Source of the DNA: Curtobacterium sp. S6
Lineage (GTDB): Bacteria > Actinomycetota > Actinomycetes > Actinomycetales > Micrococcaceae
DNA length: 64,000 nt
Assembly: GCF_000710345.2 (NCBI RefSeq)
Contig: NZ_JHEL01000015.1
Location: forward strand, 744,001 to 808,000
Reading direction: 5' to 3'
Shown: in pieces, positions 20,865 through 31,959 of the stretch
Layout of the letters: each line of letters begins with the position of its first letter
Numbering within the stretch: the first letter of the stretch is position 1
Translations under genes and position numbers: made by a program
The notes under the pieces: model-generated
The model's database searches: none
What the model was told of the DNA's origin: nothing
Seen by the model: only the letters and a program-made list of their open reading frames with translations

Positions 20865-21083
20865 GTGCCCCAGCAACGGTTCATCACACTGTCCGATGTC
20901 GCGGAAATATTGAATGTCTCGGTCAGTCAGGCACGAGCGTTGGTTCGGTCTGGGGAGCTGCCCGCGATCCAGGTGGGTGGCCGGGGCCAGTGGCGGATCG
21001 AAAACACGGTGCTCGAGGAGTACATCGCCAAGAGGTACGAGGCGGCCAAGAAGGCAAGCTTCGGCCCGCCTCCTGCGCCGTGA
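20865..21083 (+). CDS. BldC/excisionase-type helix-turn-helix DNA-binding protein
   Basis: This small protein (72 residues from GTG 20865, or 75 from ATG 20856) is a MerR-like winged helix of the excisionase/BldC group: FITLSDVAEILNVSVSQARALVRSG is split here by the turn between two helices, followed by the wing VGGRGQWRIENTVLEEYI. BldC-type proteins bind direct repeats and often sit in chromosomal regulation rather than in phages. GAAGGG lies nine bases before GTG 20865, which favours that start. The same HTH-LysM-Rv3235 order near secA is common in related actinobacteria, so I do not read it as a mobile-element remnant. Targets are unknown. Confidence 0.85.
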   Translation: MPQQRFITLSDVAEILNVSVSQARALVRSGELPAIQVGGRGQWRIENTVLEEYIAKRYEAAKKASFGPPPAP

Positions 21084-21277
21084 CGCATCCAGCCCGCCGA
21101 CAGGCAACCTAGCCCCTACGGTTTTCCACAGGCCGATCTCGCGGACACATGAACGCCACCCAGCGTTTCCCCTTGTCCCAGGACATGTACTAAGTTTGAC
21201 CCCACCACGACACCAACAAACTTTCCCACAGGGTCTTTACTCCGGTTCCGATTCGCTGTCATCATATGGATCATCAA

Positions 21278-21289
21278 GTTTGATCAAAC
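21278..21289. promoter_or_regulatory. Perfect 12-bp palindrome upstream of the LysM gene
   Basis: GTTTGATCAAAC is self-complementary and ends 19 nt before the ATG at 21309. This is a plausible operator site; the regulator is unknown, although the BldC-like protein is encoded immediately upstream. Confidence 0.45.
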
Positions 21290-21308
21290 GGCACCAAAGG
21301 ATCGGGTC

Positions 21309-22154
21309 ATGATCATCGAAGCCCCTGGGCATCATGCAGTACCAAGGCACGACTATTCGACGCGTCGCGCACGACGCCTCGCCGTGATGCTCATCGTTCT
21401 TCCCGGCCCCGCCGCTATTCTCCTGCCTTTGATCGCCCTGTCCCTCGTGGGCCGCCACACCGCAGCCATCCCATCGCCTTCACCGTTCGGGGTCGCCTGG
21501 GTCTTCACCTGCGGAGCCATATGCCTCGTCGCGATGTGGTGGTGTCTTTCGAGTTCTCTCATCACCTGGAGTCTTGTGTACGGCGGCGGACGGGCCTTGC
21601 CTTGGCACTTCCGGTGGCTAGCACCCCGCATCCTGGTTCGGTGTGTGGCGACCGTTCTGGGCATCAACGTCGCCTTCAGCCCTGTTCCGGCGGAGGCAAC
21701 CCCACCCGTCCACGCCGCCGAATCGACGACGAGCGAACTGCACGTCCAGGGCATAGCCGCCGCCCGGCCATCGCCGCTCTTCGAGACCGCGCGCGGGACG
21801 AGCAGCGCGGTCTCTCGACTAACTCCCTATTTCCAGCCTCTCGGCGGCGCGGCTACCCCATCGGGGCCTACCGCTTCTCAAGCCGACACACGCCATCGGA
21901 CCCGCACGGATCGCGAGTCGAAGCCGTCGCCCAGCACGCAGGCCTGGGTCGTGAATCCCGACGAGTCCTTGTGGTCGATCTCCCAAAAGCTACTCGGACC
22001 CGATGCATCGCCCTCGACCATCCAACGGACCATGGTCCGCATCGAAGCGCTGAATCGCCCGGTCCTCGCCGACCATCCTGACCTCATCTACGCGGGGACA
22101 CGCTTGGCCGTTCCCGAAGAGCCCAACCTTTCGGGTTCCAACGGTGCGTCCTGA
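21309..22154 (+). CDS. LysM-domain membrane protein
   Basis: The 281-residue protein has three hydrophobic stretches in its first 130 residues (MLIVLPGPAAILLPLIAL, VAWVFTCGAICLVAMWW, ILVRCVATVLGINVAF), a Ser/Pro/Thr-rich linker and a C-terminal LysM-like module (about 215-275) with WVVNPDESLWSISQKLLG and YAGTRLAVPEE. LysM modules bind peptidoglycan sugars, so the C-terminus is probably outside the membrane. AGGA lies eight bases before the ATG. It is followed closely by an Rv3235-family gene and stands in the secA neighbourhood, but its role is unknown. Confidence 0.82.
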   Translation: MIIEAPGHHAVPRHDYSTRRARRLAVMLIVLPGPAAILLPLIALSLVGRHTAAIPSPSPFGVAWVFTCGAICLVAMWWCLSSSLITWSLVYGGGRALPWHFRWLAPRILVRCVATVLGINVAFSPVPAEATPPVHAAESTTSELHVQGIAAARPSPLFETARGTSSAVSRLTPYFQPLGGAATPSGPTASQADTRHRTRTDRESKPSPSTQAWVVNPDESLWSISQKLLGPDASPSTIQRTMVRIEALNRPVLADHPDLIYAGTRLAVPEEPNLSGSNGAS

Positions 22155-22201
22155 GCGCCCACCCGCATTTCGTCACCAACTAATCCACGAAGGGGGAAAT
22201 C

Positions 22202-22708
22202 ATGCCGCGCCATAGAAGACGTTGCCCGCGCACCATCCGGCCTGGCACCGTACTCTCGGCCGAAGGCCTTCAAGCCACACTACGAGCCCATCCGGAGGGG
22301 CCTCCTCCCATGTACCGGTGGCGCCACCGAACCATCAATCCTCAAGAGGAGCTTCGCCGCGTGCACGCCATCGCCGGAGCGATGGGGGTTGCGATCATCG
22401 AAGTCATCACCGGGGCGCGTTCGTCGAGTCAGCTGGTTCGTTGGGTCCATCGCGACGTCATGGCCAAAATCGAGCTGCGTCAAAGAATCGAGACCGCCAA
22501 AGGCAACGAGCTCTCGAAGCCCATTAACGGGACCGGTCGATTCGATCCCAAAGGCCTCAAGCCGCGGCGAGTACGGGCGATACCGGTTGGTCAAGGAGAA
22601 TACGAAGCCGGAGTGGTCGTGGATAACGGCGTGCGAAGCCGGGCTTTAGCGCTTCGCATCCATAAATCCCAGGGCCAATGGCAGATCGTGGACGCCGAAA
22701 TCGGATAG
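22202..22708 (+). CDS. Rv3235-family protein
   Basis: The 168-residue basic protein resembles the conserved actinobacterial family named for Rv3235 of M. tuberculosis, which also sits near secA. The conserved C-terminal half includes RVRAIPVGQGEYEAGVVVDNG and ends IHKSQGQWQIVDAEIG, read here in pieces; the fold looks like a small alpha/beta domain. There is no signal peptide or membrane segment. GGGGGAAATC precedes the ATG. No molecular function is established for the family. A strong terminator follows at 22751-22791. Confidence 0.8.
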   Translation: MPRHRRRCPRTIRPGTVLSAEGLQATLRAHPEGPPPMYRWRHRTINPQEELRRVHAIAGAMGVAIIEVITGARSSSQLVRWVHRDVMAKIELRQRIETAKGNELSKPINGTGRFDPKGLKPRRVRAIPVGQGEYEAGVVVDNGVRSRALALRIHKSQGQWQIVDAEIG

Positions 22709-22750
22709 TGCGTCAAGGGTGCCCGGCCGCTGACCGCGGTCACGACGCAC

Positions 22751-22791
22751 CAGGGGCCAGCACGGACTCGAATTCTCCGTGCTGGCCCCTG
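22751..22791. terminator. Bidirectional terminator between the Rv3235-family gene and secA
   Basis: CAGGGGCCAGCACGGA (22751-22766) pairs perfectly with TCCGTGCTGGCCCCTG (22776-22791), a 16-bp stem with a 9-nt loop between converging genes. Confidence 0.85.
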
Positions 22792-22833
22792 CGTCACTTA
22801 ACCACGTTGTGCGACGGTGCGCCTTGGTGGGCT

Positions 22834-25566
<2,733 letters not shown>

Positions 25567-25725
25567 GAGCGATTACTCCTAGTAGCTGACGAGATTCCAG
25601 GGACGATGACCCCATTCCGGGCCACTTGGCGAGCGCCGGGGCGTTCTCCACTGGCCTATCCTACGTGAGTCTAGGCAAGGGAACTGAGTTTTGCCTCCGT
25701 AGTTGGGGAAAATCCGGAGTGAGAC

Positions 25726-25762
25726 GGGACTCGCCCGGATCGTCTCGATCCGGGCGAGTCCC
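25726..25762 (-). terminator. Terminator between hpf and secA
   Basis: A 17-bp perfect stem, GGGACTCGCCCGGATCG (25726-25742) with CGATCCGGGCGAGTCCC (25746-25762), encloses only TCT. It lies 15 nt past the hpf stop and should give secA its own transcription unit. Confidence 0.85.
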
Positions 25763-25777
25763 TCGGCAAGCACTGAA

Positions 25778-26473
25778 CTATGCCTCCGAATGTGTCTTAT
25801 ACAGTCGCGTCTCTCCGATGCCTTCCTCGGGGGCGTCGTCGCCCAGAACAATCACGCCGTAGGTCCAGCCCTTGCGCCGGTACACCGCGGCCGGGCGGTC
25901 CAATTCGGCATCCACGAACAGGTAGAAATCGTGACCCACGAGTTCCATACGATCGACGGCCTGATCCACGGTGATCTTTTCGGTGGGGAACGTCTTCCGC
26001 CGGATCTCCACCGGGGGCACGTCGTCGGAGAGAGGGTAGTCGGCGTCGTAGGCCGGATCCTCTCCCTCGCCCTGCGAGAGGACAATTTCCTCGATCGGCA
26101 CCTGACCGCCCGAATCCCCATCAATCACGGGGATCGATCCGGTGGCCTCAGACACGGAAACCGGACGATGGTTGCCGCGGTGAATTTTGCGCCTGTCCCT
26201 GGCCCTGCGCAGACGCTCGAGGAGCTTAGTGAATGCGTCGTCAAAGACGGCGAACTTGTCCGTGCCTTGAGCTTCCGCCCTGAGCACCGGGCCTTTCCCT
26301 TTGACGGTGATTTCTACGGTCATCGACTGCGGGCCGTTGCCCACCTTGCTGACCTTGACGTCGATCTCGTCCACTCGCTCGTTGAGCTTCTCGAACTTCT
26401 CGACCTTTTCCTCGGCATATTCCCGAAAACGATCCGGGACCTTGACGTTGCGACCGTATACGTTGAGTTCCAC
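25778..26473 (-). CDS. hpf: Long-form ribosome hibernation promoting factor
   Basis: Long HPF makes 100S ribosome dimers and shuts down translation in resting cells. The N-terminal domain (about 1-100) begins MELNVYGRNVKVPDRFREYA and carries the basic ERLRRARDRRKIHRG helix end; an acidic linker follows; the C-terminal dimerisation domain (about 165-225) shows EIRRKTFPTEKITVDQAV, DFYLFVDAE and YGVIVLGDD, read in parts. The length of 231 residues is typical of the long form. The start is GTG 26473 with GGGAGG upstream. It lies between comF and secA as in mycobacteria (Rv3241c). Confidence 0.95.
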   Translation of the reverse strand: MELNVYGRNVKVPDRFREYAEEKVEKFEKLNERVDEIDVKVSKVGNGPQSMTVEITVKGKGPVLRAEAQGTDKFAVFDDAFTKLLERLRRARDRRKIHRGNHRPVSVSEATGSIPVIDGDSGGQVPIEEIVLSQGEGEDPAYDADYPLSDDVPPVEIRRKTFPTEKITVDQAVDRMELVGHDFYLFVDAELDRPAAVYRRKGWTYGVIVLGDDAPEEGIGETRLYKTHSEA

Positions 26474-26620
26474 GATGGCCTCCCGTGGCTTGGCGAGGGT
26501 GAGGTCTCGCTGGCTAGTGGCCCGCTACCGGACCTTCGAGCCTCACGGGGAGAGGATCTGACCATCTCCTTGACTCAACGTTAATTCACGCCGAACCTTT
26601 CGTCACCTACCTCCGCGGGA

Positions 26621-27499
26621 TTACTGCAGATTTTCGTGGAGTTTCTCTGAGGGCGCACGGACGCTCGCCACCACGGCCGCGGCCAGGACATGGCCCCCTG
26701 CATCCTCGATGGCCCTCTTCATTTCGCCCAGGGTTGACCCGGTGGTTGCGACGTCGTCGATCAGGATGCAACTCTTTCCCGCCAGCGAGGGACCGCCGGT
26801 TCTCCGGAAATCCGACAAGGAGCGTGCCACGTACATGGCGCCGTGGATCCGGTCAAAGCGCCGACCCGCCGTCAGCCCCTTCTGGCCCGAGGAGGAAAGC
26901 CGCCGTGAACCGGTGACTCTGTCCATCAGGGATTCGCGCAGCCGCACGGAAGCCTCGACTTTGAGCATCGGCAGGTCTCTGCCCCACGGACCGGCGCGGC
27001 GCCGGCGGGCCACCTTTCGGGCCAAGACTTCTCCCGGCACGAAGCCCCTCTTCCGAAACGCCGCGGCGCGGGACGGGGCCGGGACCAGATGCACCGGCCG
27101 TGCCGCCTCGCCCGTGGTGGCCTGATGACCGCTTTCACGCTCACGGACGTAACGCTCCACCAGGAAATCGACGGAGCGTCCCAGGGCACGCGAGAGATCC
27201 GCGGACACGTCCATTCGATACCCGGTCTTAAAGGCGAGAATCGCTCGGGCGACCTCGTGGCCGTAGCCCCCGGCCGCAATACAGGGGACCTCGGACGGCC
27301 ACCGGGGAAGGGAATCTGCAACGTTCCCAGGCGCCGCGGTCAGCCGAACGAAGAACGCTCTACACACGGGGCACAGCGCCCGGTTGCCGCGACCGCAGAC
27401 CGCACACGGCTGGGGGAACACCAGCTCCGTCACGTCCGCCAGGGCGCCGGCCACACCGATGGCCCACCTGTCCACGGTTCCCTTCTCCATCAGGCTCAT
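26621..27499 (-). CDS. comF: ComF family phosphoribosyltransferase-like protein
   Basis: ComF-type proteins have an N-terminal zinc ribbon and a type I phosphoribosyltransferase fold, and aid DNA uptake in competent bacteria; their job in actinobacteria is not settled. Here the ribbon is CAVCGRGNRALCPVC, and the phosphoribosyl-pyrophosphate site is SCILIDDVATTGSTLGEM in the C-terminal third. The start is uncertain: ATG 27499 has GGGGGA seven bases upstream, while the longer frame begins at 27562. It sits 22-86 nt after lpqB in the same direction, so it is likely in the mtrA-mtrB-lpqB transcript, as in mycobacteria. Confidence 0.88.
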   Translation of the reverse strand: MSLMEKGTVDRWAIGVAGALADVTELVFPQPCAVCGRGNRALCPVCRAFFVRLTAAPGNVADSLPRWPSEVPCIAAGGYGHEVARAILAFKTGYRMDVSADLSRALGRSVDFLVERYVRERESGHQATTGEAARPVHLVPAPSRAAAFRKRGFVPGEVLARKVARRRRAGPWGRDLPMLKVEASVRLRESLMDRVTGSRRLSSSGQKGLTAGRRFDRIHGAMYVARSLSDFRRTGGPSLAGKSCILIDDVATTGSTLGEMKRAIEDAGGHVLAAAVVASVRAPSEKLHENLQ

Positions 27500-27584
27500 C
27501 CAACATTCCCCCATTCCCTTCACCGTAAGGGTGCCGTGAGAATGCTTCGTGCGGGACGTCACCGCCGAGATGTGGATGACGGTT

Positions 27585-29297
27585 CTAGCCGGCGTAGGAG
27601 AGGTCTCTGACCTTCGTATCGACCCTTGTCCAGCTTGATCCGGTCAGCTGGTAGGTGTCCGTGCTGGTCTGTGCGTAGATGGATTCCTTGCCGTTGCCAC
27701 CGGAAATGTGCTGGATATCCGACAGCCCGTTGACGTCCTGCGTGTCACCCGTGAGCGAGACGATTTGAACGCTCCCGTCCTGCGCGTTGGCCACGGCGAT
27801 CTGACTGTCGGATATCCAGGTTGCCTGAGTGACGTTTCGCGTTGCCCCGACCCTCAGGGGTTCTCCCAGGCCCCGCGGCGTACCATCTTTGTCTCTCTTG
27901 ATCCCTGCCATCCACACCCGGGATCCGTCGCCTTCGCCGGTGACCACGAGGGCTCGCGTGCCATCGCGAGACACCTGCAACGAGTGGATGTTCTGTCCCT
28001 TGAGCCAGTCGGCGGACAGGGTCTGGGGCTCCTGGTCTGGGCCTTGGGAGTTGAGCGCAATCACGCTGCCGTCCTTGTCTCCTCCCCAGACCCAGCCTCG
28101 AGGGTCGAAGCTCGGGGACGAGATGTTTCCGGACAGGTCAACGTCCTTGGCCCCACCCCCCGTGCTTCGAATCGCCAGGTGGCTTCCGTCTTCATTGGTA
28201 TAGGCATAGGTCTGCCGTTGCGTGTCCATCGTGGGGTTGGCCGGATGCACCTCGTCCGGCACGAGACCGGCGATCTTGCGCGACTGCCCGTCAGAGTACG
28301 TCACCAGATTTCCGTCCAACACTCCGACCTGCGGATTCGGCACCTGGGGATCGATGGAGGCGGCCTCGTAGTCAGGTAGCTTGCCGGTATCCACCGATTT
28401 GTCATCGACGGATAGCCGCACCGAATTGGCCGAATGCCCCGCCTGAAGGGTTTGTTCCAATTGCGTGTGGATGCGTTCCAGGGTGAGCTGATCCGCGTCC
28501 GAGACACCCGACCCGGTGAGCCCGACCTCGGCCGAAGAATTGCTGATCGGCACGGATTGCCGCATGAGGCTGGTGCCCCCGGGAATAGCGCTGGCCACGG
28601 AGCCCGAAAGGTAGGGCGCCGGGCCTTGCAAGAGGACCCGGACGATCGACGTGGCCACCGTGGATCGGTTAGCAAACCACCGGATATCCGGGACCGCGAA
28701 GGAAAATGTCGGGTCGTAAAAGTACAGGGTGAAGGAGTGGAAGAGCTGCTCGAATTCCGAGCGGGACAGGATCGTTCCGTTCGGGATCGCGGAAATCCTC
28801 CATTGGCCGTTGACCTGCTCAAACTTGGCCGTGACGGTTTGGGCGTCGGCCTTCCGGAACGACGTGGCGATCCCCCGGTCGTCGATGGAGGTGGTCACCT
28901 TGACCCCGGCGGTGTACTCATCCGAGTTCTTTCCGGAGTCGACCTCCACGTCGTCCTGATACACCAGCGTCCGGTCCTCAGCCTTCCACGTACCGGCCAG
29001 GTCCGTGGTCAGGAATTGGCGGGCCACGGCGTAGTCATTTTCGACTCCCGTCCCCGCGTTAATGAAGCCTTTGAGGATCTCGGATGGCGAGTCGCCGTCG
29101 CTGGGGCCCGACGGCGAGTACGCGGGCGAGGATTTGGTCGCCTTCGCCGTGGGTTCGTTGTAGTGGTAGACCGGGCCGCTGGTGGGGATCCTGCCGCAAC
29201 CCGCGACCAACAGCCCGACGACGCCGACCCACGCGGCGGCCCGGACGAGCCTCCGTCCGCGGCCGGGTCGGGAGAGATGAGTACGTCCGTTCGTCAT
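27585..29297 (-). CDS. lpqB: Lipoprotein LpqB, partner of MtrAB
   Basis: LpqB is a surface lipoprotein that modulates the MtrB kinase in actinobacteria. The N-terminal signal ends in a lipobox, LLVAGCG, with Cys34 as the lipidated residue. A GerMN-type domain occupies about residues 180-310, including the Ser-rich NSSAEVGLTG region, and the C-terminal half is a beta-propeller-like LpqB domain (GWVWGGDKDGSVIALNSQG, SRDGTRALVVTGEGDGSRV). The 570-residue length is as expected. The start overlaps the mtrB stop by 4 nt, so both are translated together. Confidence 0.95.
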   Translation of the reverse strand: MTNGRTHLSRPGRGRRLVRAAAWVGVVGLLVAGCGRIPTSGPVYHYNEPTAKATKSSPAYSPSGPSDGDSPSEILKGFINAGTGVENDYAVARQFLTTDLAGTWKAEDRTLVYQDDVEVDSGKNSDEYTAGVKVTTSIDDRGIATSFRKADAQTVTAKFEQVNGQWRISAIPNGTILSRSEFEQLFHSFTLYFYDPTFSFAVPDIRWFANRSTVATSIVRVLLQGPAPYLSGSVASAIPGGTSLMRQSVPISNSSAEVGLTGSGVSDADQLTLERIHTQLEQTLQAGHSANSVRLSVDDKSVDTGKLPDYEAASIDPQVPNPQVGVLDGNLVTYSDGQSRKIAGLVPDEVHPANPTMDTQRQTYAYTNEDGSHLAIRSTGGGAKDVDLSGNISSPSFDPRGWVWGGDKDGSVIALNSQGPDQEPQTLSADWLKGQNIHSLQVSRDGTRALVVTGEGDGSRVWMAGIKRDKDGTPRGLGEPLRVGATRNVTQATWISDSQIAVANAQDGSVQIVSLTGDTQDVNGLSDIQHISGGNGKESIYAQTSTDTYQLTGSSWTRVDTKVRDLSYAG

Positions 29298-31111
29298 GAC
29301 GAATCCTTTTCCGAGCCGTCGTCCCGAGGTCCATCCGGTTGCTCGTCTGATCGATTCTGGTGGTCAGGCTCGTCGGCGAGGCTACCGTCCGGCTCTGCCG
29401 CGCCGTCCACGCGCCGGCCCTCGGCGGCGTCTGCGTCGAGAGGCGGCTGCACCTCGGTGGCTTCGCTTCGCCCCACCTCGGGGATGGATGCCGGCGTATC
29501 CGGAACGCCGTCGGGCGGGAGGCCCAAGGGCGAATCCCCCGAGGGGCGTCCCTGGACCACCGGCAGAGTCAGCCGGAAACAGGCTCCCTGTCCGGGCTCG
29601 CCCCAGGCTTCGAGCCGGCCTTGGTGGAGTCGCGTGTCCTCGGCGGCGATCGACAGTCCAAGGCCCGTGCCTCCCAAGGTGCGTTTGCGGGAGGGATCGG
29701 CACGCCAGAAACGGTTGAATACCTCGCGGGTCTGCTCGGAAGTCATTCCAATTCCGTGGTCGCGGACGGCAACCGCGGCATCGAAGTCGTTCGCCGCGAG
29801 GTAGATATCGATGGGCTGCCCCTCGGAGTGCTCGATCGCGTTGACCATGAGGTTTCGCAGCACCCGCTCGATTCGGCGCGAATCCATTTGGACCGGGCAA
29901 CGCCCTTCCAGGCCGTGGAATCGCACCTCGAGGCGTTGTTTCTCCAGGTGGGGGCGGACTGATTCGACGGTATCCTCGACCAGGTCCCCCAGGTCCACCG
30001 TTCCGACGTCCAGTGTGGCGGAACCCGCGTCGAACCGGGAGATTTCCAGAAGGTCGGCCAGCAGGGAGTCGAACCTGTCCACCTGGTGATAAAGCAACTC
30101 GGTGGAGCGCTGGAAGGAGGCATCCATGTTGTCCCGACCGCTGTACAGCAGTTCGGCGGCCATCTTGACCGTGGTCAAGGGTGTCCGGAGTTCGTGCGAG
30201 ACATCCGAGACGAAACGCTGTTGCATCTTGGACAGGGTCTCTAGCTGAACGATCTGCTCCTGGATGTTGTCAGCCATGTGGTTGAACGAGGTGCCCAAGA
30301 CCGCCGCCTCGTTCTCTCCCCGCACCGCGACGCGCTCCCCCAGATGTCCGCGGGACAGCCGCTCCGCGGAACGGGCTGTCTGAGAGATCGGTCGGATGAC
30401 CGATCGAGTGACCCACCAAACGATGGTCGCCACGAAGATCAACAGGACCGCAAAACCAGCGACGATCACCAACTGAATGTAATTCAGCGTGTCCTGTGAC
30501 GAGGAGAGATCGTAGACCAGGTAGAGGGCGTAATCGTTGCCCTGGTTCAGGTGCACCTTGGTCCCGACAAAAATCACGGGGGTTTCCGGGCCGTTGCCGT
30601 TGGCTCGCACCTGAGAAGACTGCCAAAACACGCCGTTTTCCGCCGCGACCTGGTCTTGAAGTTGCTTGGGGACCGAAGACGAGGTCATCCAGTCGTTCTG
30701 GCTGAGCGGGCCCACGTATCCCTGGCTGTGCTTGTAGTCCACCGGGATAAGAACCCACTGGCGCTTCGCATCCGCGCCGTGATTTTCCAGGATGGTCAGG
30801 GTCTCGCGCATGAGTGACTGGACCTCGGTCTGGTCCGAAGCCACCGCATTATCAAAGATCTTTTGGACATCGGAGAAGCCGCTCGAAGACTCCTCCAGCG
30901 CTTGCTCTTGCCGTTCTTTGAACAGGCTGTTGGCGATCTGGCTCGACAGGAAGTTTCCGGCAAAGATGAACGCGACCAAGGCCAATGACGTTGCGACGAT
31001 CACGGCGGAGAATTGCAACGATTCCCGCCAGCGACGACGAATGCCCCGGAATACCGCCGGGGCGATGCCGATCATCCGGCGTCCCCTGCCCTCGGGTGTG
31101 TGCCTAGCCAT
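29294..31111 (-). CDS. mtrB: Sensor histidine kinase MtrB
   Basis: MtrB senses the state of the cell wall and septum and phosphorylates MtrA. The 605 residues have two membrane segments (about 37-58 and 215-238) around an extracellular sensor region, then a HAMP domain (VTRSVIRPISQTARSAERL), a phosphoacceptor helix with SDVSHELRTPLTTVKM and a HATPase with NLMVNAIEHSEG and GGTGLGLSI. The last 90 residues are an acidic, Pro-rich tail that is probably unstructured. It lies 6 nt after mtrA and overlaps lpqB by 4 nt, forming an mtrA-mtrB-lpqB operon. Confidence 0.95.
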   Translation of the reverse strand: MARHTPEGRGRRMIGIAPAVFRGIRRRWRESLQFSAVIVATSLALVAFIFAGNFLSSQIANSLFKERQEQALEESSSGFSDVQKIFDNAVASDQTEVQSLMRETLTILENHGADAKRQWVLIPVDYKHSQGYVGPLSQNDWMTSSSVPKQLQDQVAAENGVFWQSSQVRANGNGPETPVIFVGTKVHLNQGNDYALYLVYDLSSSQDTLNYIQLVIVAGFAVLLIFVATIVWWVTRSVIRPISQTARSAERLSRGHLGERVAVRGENEAAVLGTSFNHMADNIQEQIVQLETLSKMQQRFVSDVSHELRTPLTTVKMAAELLYSGRDNMDASFQRSTELLYHQVDRFDSLLADLLEISRFDAGSATLDVGTVDLGDLVEDTVESVRPHLEKQRLEVRFHGLEGRCPVQMDSRRIERVLRNLMVNAIEHSEGQPIDIYLAANDFDAAVAVRDHGIGMTSEQTREVFNRFWRADPSRKRTLGGTGLGLSIAAEDTRLHQGRLEAWGEPGQGACFRLTLPVVQGRPSGDSPLGLPPDGVPDTPASIPEVGRSEATEVQPPLDADAAEGRRVDGAAEPDGSLADEPDHQNRSDEQPDGPRDDGSEKDSS

Positions 31112-31117
31112 AAGGTC

Positions 31118-31807
31118 TCAGCGGCGCACTTGGCTTGCGTTGGCCTTGTAGCCAACGCCACGCACCGTCTGGATGAGATCGGGCTTCTCCGGGTCTTTCT
31201 CGATCTTCGCGCGAAGACGCTGGACGTGAACGTTGACAAGACGACGGTCCGCGTCCGAGTCGTAACCCCAGATGCGGTCCAGGAGAAGGTCGCGTGAGAG
31301 GACCTGCCCCGGCTCTTGGGCAAGGTTGACCAAAAGATCGTATTCGAGGGGGGTCAGGCGCACGGTCTCCTCCCCCCGGGTCACGGCGCGTCCGGCCAGA
31401 TCGATGCTGAGATCGCCGATTTCGATGCGTTCCGCGGAACGCGTCTCTCCGGTGCGCAATCGCGTACGGATGCGGGCCAAGAGCTCGGCGGGTTTAAACG
31501 GCTTGGCGATGTAGTCATCGGCACCGGCCTCGAGCCCCCGGACGACGTCTTCGGTGTCCGACTTGGCTGTCAACATGATGACCGGGACATCGGAGGTTTC
31601 GCGGATGCGTTCACACACATCAATCCCGCTCATGCCCGGAAGCATCAGATCGAGAAGGATGAGATCCGGATCGTAGCTTTCGAAGGCGCCCACGGCGCGG
31701 TCGCCCGCATCGCAGAAGGTGGGCTCATAGCCCTCGTTGGACAAGACGATGCCGACCATTTCGGAGAGGGCTTCGTCGTCGTCCACTACTAGAATTCGCG
31801 CCTTCAC
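31118..31807 (-). CDS. mtrA: DNA-binding response regulator MtrA
   Basis: MtrA is an OmpR-family regulator, essential in several actinobacteria, that controls cell-wall, septation and replication-linked genes. The receiver domain has the acidic pocket VVDDDEAL, phosphoacceptor Asp53 in LLDLMLPGMSG, and Lys in MLTAKSDTEDVVRG. The winged-helix domain includes TPLEYDLLVNLAQEPGQVLS and RLVNVHVQRLRAKIEKDPE. The 229 residues fit the family. GTG 31807 follows AAGGAG. In mycobacteria tmk and sahH lie upstream; here a MetE/UROD-like gene is found instead. Confidence 0.97.
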   Translation of the reverse strand: MKARILVVDDDEALSEMVGIVLSNEGYEPTFCDAGDRAVGAFESYDPDLILLDLMLPGMSGIDVCERIRETSDVPVIMLTAKSDTEDVVRGLEAGADDYIAKPFKPAELLARIRTRLRTGETRSAERIEIGDLSIDLAGRAVTRGEETVRLTPLEYDLLVNLAQEPGQVLSRDLLLDRIWGYDSDADRRLVNVHVQRLRAKIEKDPEKPDLIQTVRGVGYKANASQVRR

Positions 31808-31879
31808 TCGCGCTCCTTTCGAAACTCCGGCCGTGGATGCTCACACGCGTATCCGGTCTTGAGGATGCTGTCCGGTTCA

Positions 31880-31908
31880 ACATTACGCGAGTTGGTTTCT
31901 CCTGTCCG
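31880..31908 (-). promoter_or_regulatory. Promoter of the mtrA-mtrB-lpqB operon
   Basis: On the minus strand CGGACA (31903-31908) and TAATGT (31880-31885) are 17 nt apart and would start transcription near 31873, about 66 nt before the mtrA start. Confidence 0.5.
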
Positions 31909-31959
31909 CCCAGCCCGCCGCGGCATCCGGCAGGGTCGACTGCCGGTCCGGCTGGCCGC

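Noticed and set aside
20856-21083. Excisionase-like gene as a remnant of a mobile element
   Set aside because: The HTH-LysM-Rv3235-secA order is a conserved chromosomal arrangement; no integrase, att repeats or phage genes are present.
20794-21230. A chromosomal or plasmid replication origin
   Set aside because: Only three imperfect DnaA-like boxes occur, with no dnaA, dnaN, parA or AT-rich unwinding region.
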